Assembly: GCF_028858725.1 (NCBI RefSeq)
Contig: NC_084781.1
Span: 4,844,513 to 4,908,512 of the forward strand
Direction: 5' to 3'
Length of the DNA: 64,000 nt
Source: Colius striatus
Taxonomy: Eukaryota > Chordata > Aves > Coliiformes > Coliidae
Below, in pieces: positions 63,601 to 64,000 of this stretch; the first letter of the stretch is position 1; each line of letters begins with the position of its first letter. The position numbers and the translations under genes are program-made. The notes beneath the pieces were generated by a model, which worked only from the letters and a program-made list of their open reading frames with translations, searched no databases and was not told where the DNA came from.

Positions 63601-64000
63601 TAGGATAATTAAAGGGCATATAGACTCATACCCTAGGATATATATTAAACACAAGAGATTTGGTACAAAGCTCAGAAAAGCTGGCCCCGAGACTCACTTT
63701 CATTTCAGAGGGACTCGTTCTTGTCCGTAGCAGCTTGTTGATGGAAGGAAATGCCCTCATGTACTTTTATTGCTGGCCTTGGAGGGAATGATACGCTTTC
63801 TGTCCTTCAAAATTGTTCTTAGAATTGTCTTTAAAATTGGCTTTTGCTGTTGCAGGTCCCAGACTAAAGTAGCCATCAATCTGAGAATGGTGACAGTGAC
63901 AGAGGGAAAAATATCCCTAATTCCATACTTGAATTAAAAATCTCAGCCTTCTAGTCAACAGATAGCTTGCTATAATTTTTTTTGTATCAGAAACAAATGA

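Larger units (their letters stand above)
48320..64000. other. Downstream intergenic DNA, distal part
   Basis: No exon was recognised on either strand. It contains a GGATG pentamer array (49802-49851), A/T-rich non-repetitive tracts (for example 50820-51250 and 61680-61760), six AP-1 consensus motifs between 55239 and 61135, and an ancient CR1/L3-like fragment at about 63330-63600. The frames at 52247-53446 and 59450-59818 have no recognisable domains and lack convincing splice context. Confidence 0.55.

Noticed and set aside
1..64000. Search for tRNA, rRNA, CRISPR arrays, bacterial operons or neighbouring genes (OAF, POU2F3, NECTIN1)
   Set aside because: None was visible; the DNA is eukaryotic and no second gene could be supported.

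Overview
The window is vertebrate genomic DNA, most likely from a bird. The evidence is long introns with GT-AG splice signals, an overall CpG-poor base composition, 3' ends of CR1 LINEs (the dominant avian retroposon), a few very old MIR-like SINE remnants, and no Alu, L1 or B1-type mammalian repeats that I could recognise. It holds one protein-coding gene that I can support, TRIM29 (ATDC), complete on the + strand.

Layout. Bases 1-13860 are upstream intergenic DNA: a long CTTCT/CTCCT pyrimidine microsatellite, a CR1 fragment and old SINE-like pieces, with no recognisable exon. A TATA box lies at 13862-13869, about 330 bases before the start codon. TRIM29 runs from there to a poly(A) signal at 37012-37017. 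I assembled nine coding exons: 14191-15048, 22401-22496, 23723-23956, 24275-24473, 27727-27810, 31173-31232, 32360-32461, 33526-33602 and 36183-36245. They join in one open frame of 590 codons plus stop, close to the 588 residues of human TRIM29. The protein has a basic, Ser-rich N-terminal region, B-box 1, B-box 2, a coiled coil and a conserved C-terminal tail. As in other TRIM29 proteins there is no RING finger and no SPRY domain.

Bases about 37041-64000 are downstream intergenic DNA. By human gene order (NECTIN1 - TRIM29 - OAF - POU2F3) this side should face NECTIN1, but no neighbouring exon is visible. It contains a small CpG-richer patch, a 114-codon orphan ORF followed by a purine tract that could be an old retroviral remnant, a GGATG pentamer repeat, a cluster of AP-1 motifs, and an ancient CR1/L3-type LINE fragment near the right edge.

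I found no new multi-gene system. The points most worth following up are the three symmetric phase-1 exons in the TRIM29 tail, a possible unannotated 45-nt cassette exon, the repeated basic-Ser motif in the N-terminus, and the AP-1-rich stretch downstream. All homology statements come from reading and memory; no search was run.
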